64,000 bases of DNA from contig BEDY01000001.1 in NCBI GenBank assembly GCA_002335605.1, positions 1,984,001 to 2,048,000 of the forward strand, read 5' to 3'. The DNA is from Prillingera fragicola. Taxonomy: Eukaryota; Basidiomycota; Tremellomycetes; Trichosporonales; Trichosporonaceae. The position numbers were made by a program, and so were the translations under genes. Shown piece after piece: positions 61,228 through 64,000 of this stretch (within the stretch, counting starts at the first letter, position 1; every line of letters begins with the position of its first letter). The notes under the pieces are model-generated. The model was given only the letters and a program-made list of their open reading frames with translations. It was not told the origin of the DNA and did no database searches.

Positions 61228-63888
61228 TCACCTCAACTGCGTCTGCTTGGAACCACGCGGTGGGGCCTTTGCTCCACCTCCGCGGGATGTTGCGGCCTTC
61301 TTCTGAGTTGTTCCTCGCGACGTGCCTGCCTTGGCCGCAGCCCCTCTGCCGCGTGCCTTGGTTGGCAAGACTTCCTCGTCCGAACCACTCTCCGAGGGAG
61401 ACTCCTCACTGACTGACCCCTCGTCAAACTTTAAAAAGTGAAAGGTCAGTGGTTACCGTAATCGCCGTTGCCGTGTCACACTCACGAGAGGTTTACGTGT
61501 CTTGCTAGTCTTTGGGGCCGCTTTAGACCCAGTCTTTGTCGCTCGCGAAGAAGATGCCTTGGTTGGCTTTCGAATGGGGCTGCTGTCGTCTTCTTCCATC
61601 CTAAACGACGATCATCAGCGACGGAGCGCCGATCGAGGCCAGGCGCTGCTACTCACATACTGTCGTTGACTGCGTGGCACATGTCAGCAACGTCTCCCAC
61701 GGCTCGGCACAGCATTCCTCACCCATGCTATCCTGATCAGAGTCCTGGCCACGCTTCTTTTTCTTTCCCTGCAGAGGCTGGTCAGGCTCGTGTCCGGACT
61801 CTCCAAAGAGCCACCTACCTCTTTGCTCGTGTCCTCCGTGTCCTGTTCCTTTTGCCACTGCGATGCGGCACTGCGATAAGCTCAGCCGCTGTTTCACACT
61901 CATACGCCGAAACCTACACTTCCTTGGACCTGGTCATCTGCAAGCGTCAGTGGCTATTCCCTGTTCCAAGGGCTGTCCGTACCTGTTCCTCCACATCGTC
62001 CTCGTTGATGTTTTTCGTCCTCATGTCTCGCCCCACCTTTTTCAGAGTGTCGTTCACAAAGCTGTTCATAAGCACAGCTCGATGCAGCTTGACCTACTCC
62101 TTGATTGCGTCCTTGTCGTCCTTGTCCACGAAGCGCATCACAGCGTCCTCGAGACCACCCTCAATGAGCACCTCGAGGCTCTGCGCCTGGAGGTATCCAC
62201 GCACCAGACTGGCCATGCGCATCTTGGCCAATCGGTCGTTTGTCGTTAGACCAGTTCCGTCGTCGTCGTCATCGTCAACCCAAGCGTCGTCCATTTCAAT
62301 GTCCTCGTCAGGGCGGTCAGGCCTGTTCGCGACCTCTGTTGCAAAACTGTCAGCGCAGGTCTCGGAGCATCCAACCCCCAAGCAGGAAGGCAGGCGGGCA
62401 CAACTTACTCCTCTCTGCAGACTTTTTCTTCCGATGGTACTGCAGAATGTCACGCGGGTTGGCGACGCGGCCGATAAAATCTTGACCGAAGCGAACGGCG
62501 TTGGTCATCTCCTTGGCTTCCGACGTCTCCACCTGAGAATGTCAGCAACCACCAAGCTCGTTTTGCTACTCACCTTGAGACGAATCAGTGGCAACATCAT
62601 CTCCTCTGTCTCACTGTCGTGAGACTCCTCCCACTTGGCGCGCGCACGCAGGATCAACTCCTCCACCTGAGGCGTCAGCTCTTGCCTTTCGTGTCCGACT
62701 TGCCCTCTCGCGCAAGTAGCGCGTGATTGTATCCTTGTCCTCCAGGTTGATCTTGTTCTCTGCAACAGCGGCCTCATCCGTGAGAATAATCTCGTCCATC
62801 TCAAACGGCCTGACCGTCTTCAAGGGGATCTCGGCGATCTGGAACTGGTCTCCCTGCACAGACAGGATACCGACGTGTCTGCTTGTCAGCGAGGGCAGGA
62901 CAGGAAATGAGACGTACTTTGCAATCGCCTCGCCGGGAGCGAGACTGGTCGCGACCGAGGAGCCAGGTTGAGTAATGTAGTAGGGCTTCCCCGGAACTTC
63001 CTCGGGCCAGATACGGCAGTCATGCTCGTGGCCCCAGACAACGAGCTTGATCGAGTCGTCAAACATGCCCTCGGGGACCGACTGCTGTGGGCCATGCTTG
63101 ACACTGGGGCAGTCAGACAAGTTGGTCATGTGGAACATACCGGTTCTGGTGCACGAGCAGCAGGTTGAACCAGTCATCCTCGCCGCCCTCGGGCATGTAC
63201 ATCTTGACGCGATTGGATCGCAGCTCATAGTGCATGCGCGCGTCCTTGACGTTGCCGCACCCGTACAGAGCTAGGTTGGTAGTCCCCTTTTTGAGCAGGA
63301 CTGGCCGAATTCGAATACCCTGGTCCTCGCCCTCGTTGTGCTCGTCCGAGGACAGCTCGACCTTGCCAAAGTAGTTGAGCACGCCAGACACCGAGAGTAC
63401 ATCAAGCGCGCACAGGGCGCCTTCCTGTGAGAGTTAGATGCAGCTCGGACGCAAGTACTCACTGGGCCGGTGCCCTGGGGGTCGTCATGGTTGCCGTGAA
63501 TAGAGAAGACTGGGATGGCAATGTTGAGATTTGGGTCCTCGTAGTTGACTGCCGGGAAGCTGGCGGGATGATCAGCGCCGTCACACCACCAACTGTCACG
63601 CACGAGAAGCCAGGCGTCGCTCCGTCCATGGGGTCCGACATGAGCTCGAACGAAATAGGCTTGTCGCCCAGAGTGTACTCGCGCAGCAGCGCTATTGTCT
63701 GGTGCATGCATGTCCTGCTTGGGCGGTTCTCGTGGAAGAGGTCGCCAGAGAGGAGGATAAAGTCGACGTCTTGTTCCTGGGCAATCTCGAGGATCTCGCG
63801 AAAGGTGTTGATGGCATCTTGGCCACGGACTGGGTCCTTTTCGGCGTAGCCGATGTGGTTATCGGTGGCGAGAAGGATCCTAAAGCAG
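61228..63888 (-). CDS. MRE11: DNA double-strand break repair nuclease Mre11, 5' end missing
   Basis: Nuclease of the Mre11-Rad50-Nbs1 complex. Exons in gene order: below 63889 to 63604, 63559-63463, 63424-63141, 63103-62918, 62878-62704, 62666-62574, 62532-62409, 62335-62098, 62061-61983, 61857-61819, 61768-61723, 61669-61657, 61600-61486 and 61428-61228. Phosphoesterase motifs: [41 protein letters not shown] then [25 protein letters not shown] and [10 protein letters not shown]. The Rad50-binding and acidic region follows ([11 protein letters not shown]), and the tail is Gly/Arg/Lys-rich ([25 protein letters not shown]). One intron (62667-62703) uses GC-AG ends; another (62062-62097) removes an in-frame TAG. 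The start exon is off the window; the join to 61857 is the weakest. Confidence 0.93.
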
Positions 63889-64000
63889 CTGCTGGGGTGC
63901 AAAAGGGCGTTTGGTGGGAGCACGGTGGAGGAAGGTGGAAGTGGAGGTGAGGGTGTTGGTGGTGGTGGTGGTTAGCTGACGACGGTTGTACAGGCTGGAT
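63889..64000 (-). other. Probable first-intron sequence of MRE11 and window edge
   Basis: On the minus strand this ends in CACCCCAGCAG just before the codons for CFRILLATD, and no ATG lies in frame, so it is most simply an intron whose upstream exon is beyond the window. A GGT repeat (about 63957-63974) is present. Confidence 0.5.

Noticed and set aside
62094..62120. In-frame TAG that seemed to truncate MRE11
   Set aside because: A 36-nt GT-AG intron spans it and its removal restores the conserved sequence, so a broken gene is not needed to explain it.

Overview
The window is nuclear DNA of a GC-rich basidiomycete yeast, most likely a tremellomycete close to the Trichosporonales. The clues are gene content (a xylosylphosphotransferase-type Stealth protein as in Cryptococcus, DASH subunit Dad2, a dysferlin-domain peroxin), dense intron-rich genes, introns mostly of 34-60 nt with GTRNGT donors and a CTGAC or CTAAC branch site just before the acceptor, and pyrimidine-rich leaders. 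I could run no search: identities rest on motifs, and exon joins were derived by hand from frame continuity and splice consensus.

Layout. 1-1253 (+) 3' part of OGG1. 3016-4358 (+) G-protein alpha subunit. 4994-6417 (+) TBC-domain protein. 6510-8271 (-) TRM6, sharing a 235-bp promoter with 8507-10089 (+) RVB2. 10210-11382 (-) methylthioadenosine phosphorylase. 12976-13297 (+) small membrane protein. 14350-16222 (-) DBP8 helicase. 16438-18472 (+) dysferlin-domain peroxin. 19351-24304 (+) three Kre9/Knh1-like, GPI-type secreted proteins. 24892-28711 (+) two neighbouring GID/CTLH ubiquitin-ligase subunits, followed by 28795-29788 (-) a UCH deubiquitinase. 30057-30137 (-) tRNA-Ser(CGA). 30594-32390 (+) NIPA magnesium transporter. 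32642-34262 (-) BIR1/survivin. 35477-35902 (-) small orphan. 37088-37684 (+) DAD2. 38093-39781 (-) DnaJ-X chaperone. 40535-44124 (+) EST1/SMG6-like PIN protein. 44536-47052 (-) Stealth phosphotransferase. 47053-56855 about 9.8 kb with no convincing gene. 56856-59859 (-) a fusion of formyltransferase and enoyl-CoA hydratase resembling bacterial HypX/HoxX. 61228-63888 (-) MRE11, cut by the window edge.

Most genes are housekeeping: DNA repair (OGG1, MRE11), chromosome segregation (BIR1, DAD2), RNA work (TRM6, DBP8, SMG6-like), signalling, membrane traffic and cell wall. Three places stand out. The first is the HypX-like protein: HypX makes the CO ligand of NiFe hydrogenase in bacteria, and fungi are not known to have that enzyme. 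The second is the pair of GID-complex genes side by side. The third is the tandem family of GPI-type wall proteins with matching intron positions. The long gene-free block next to the HypX gene is the least understood part of the window.
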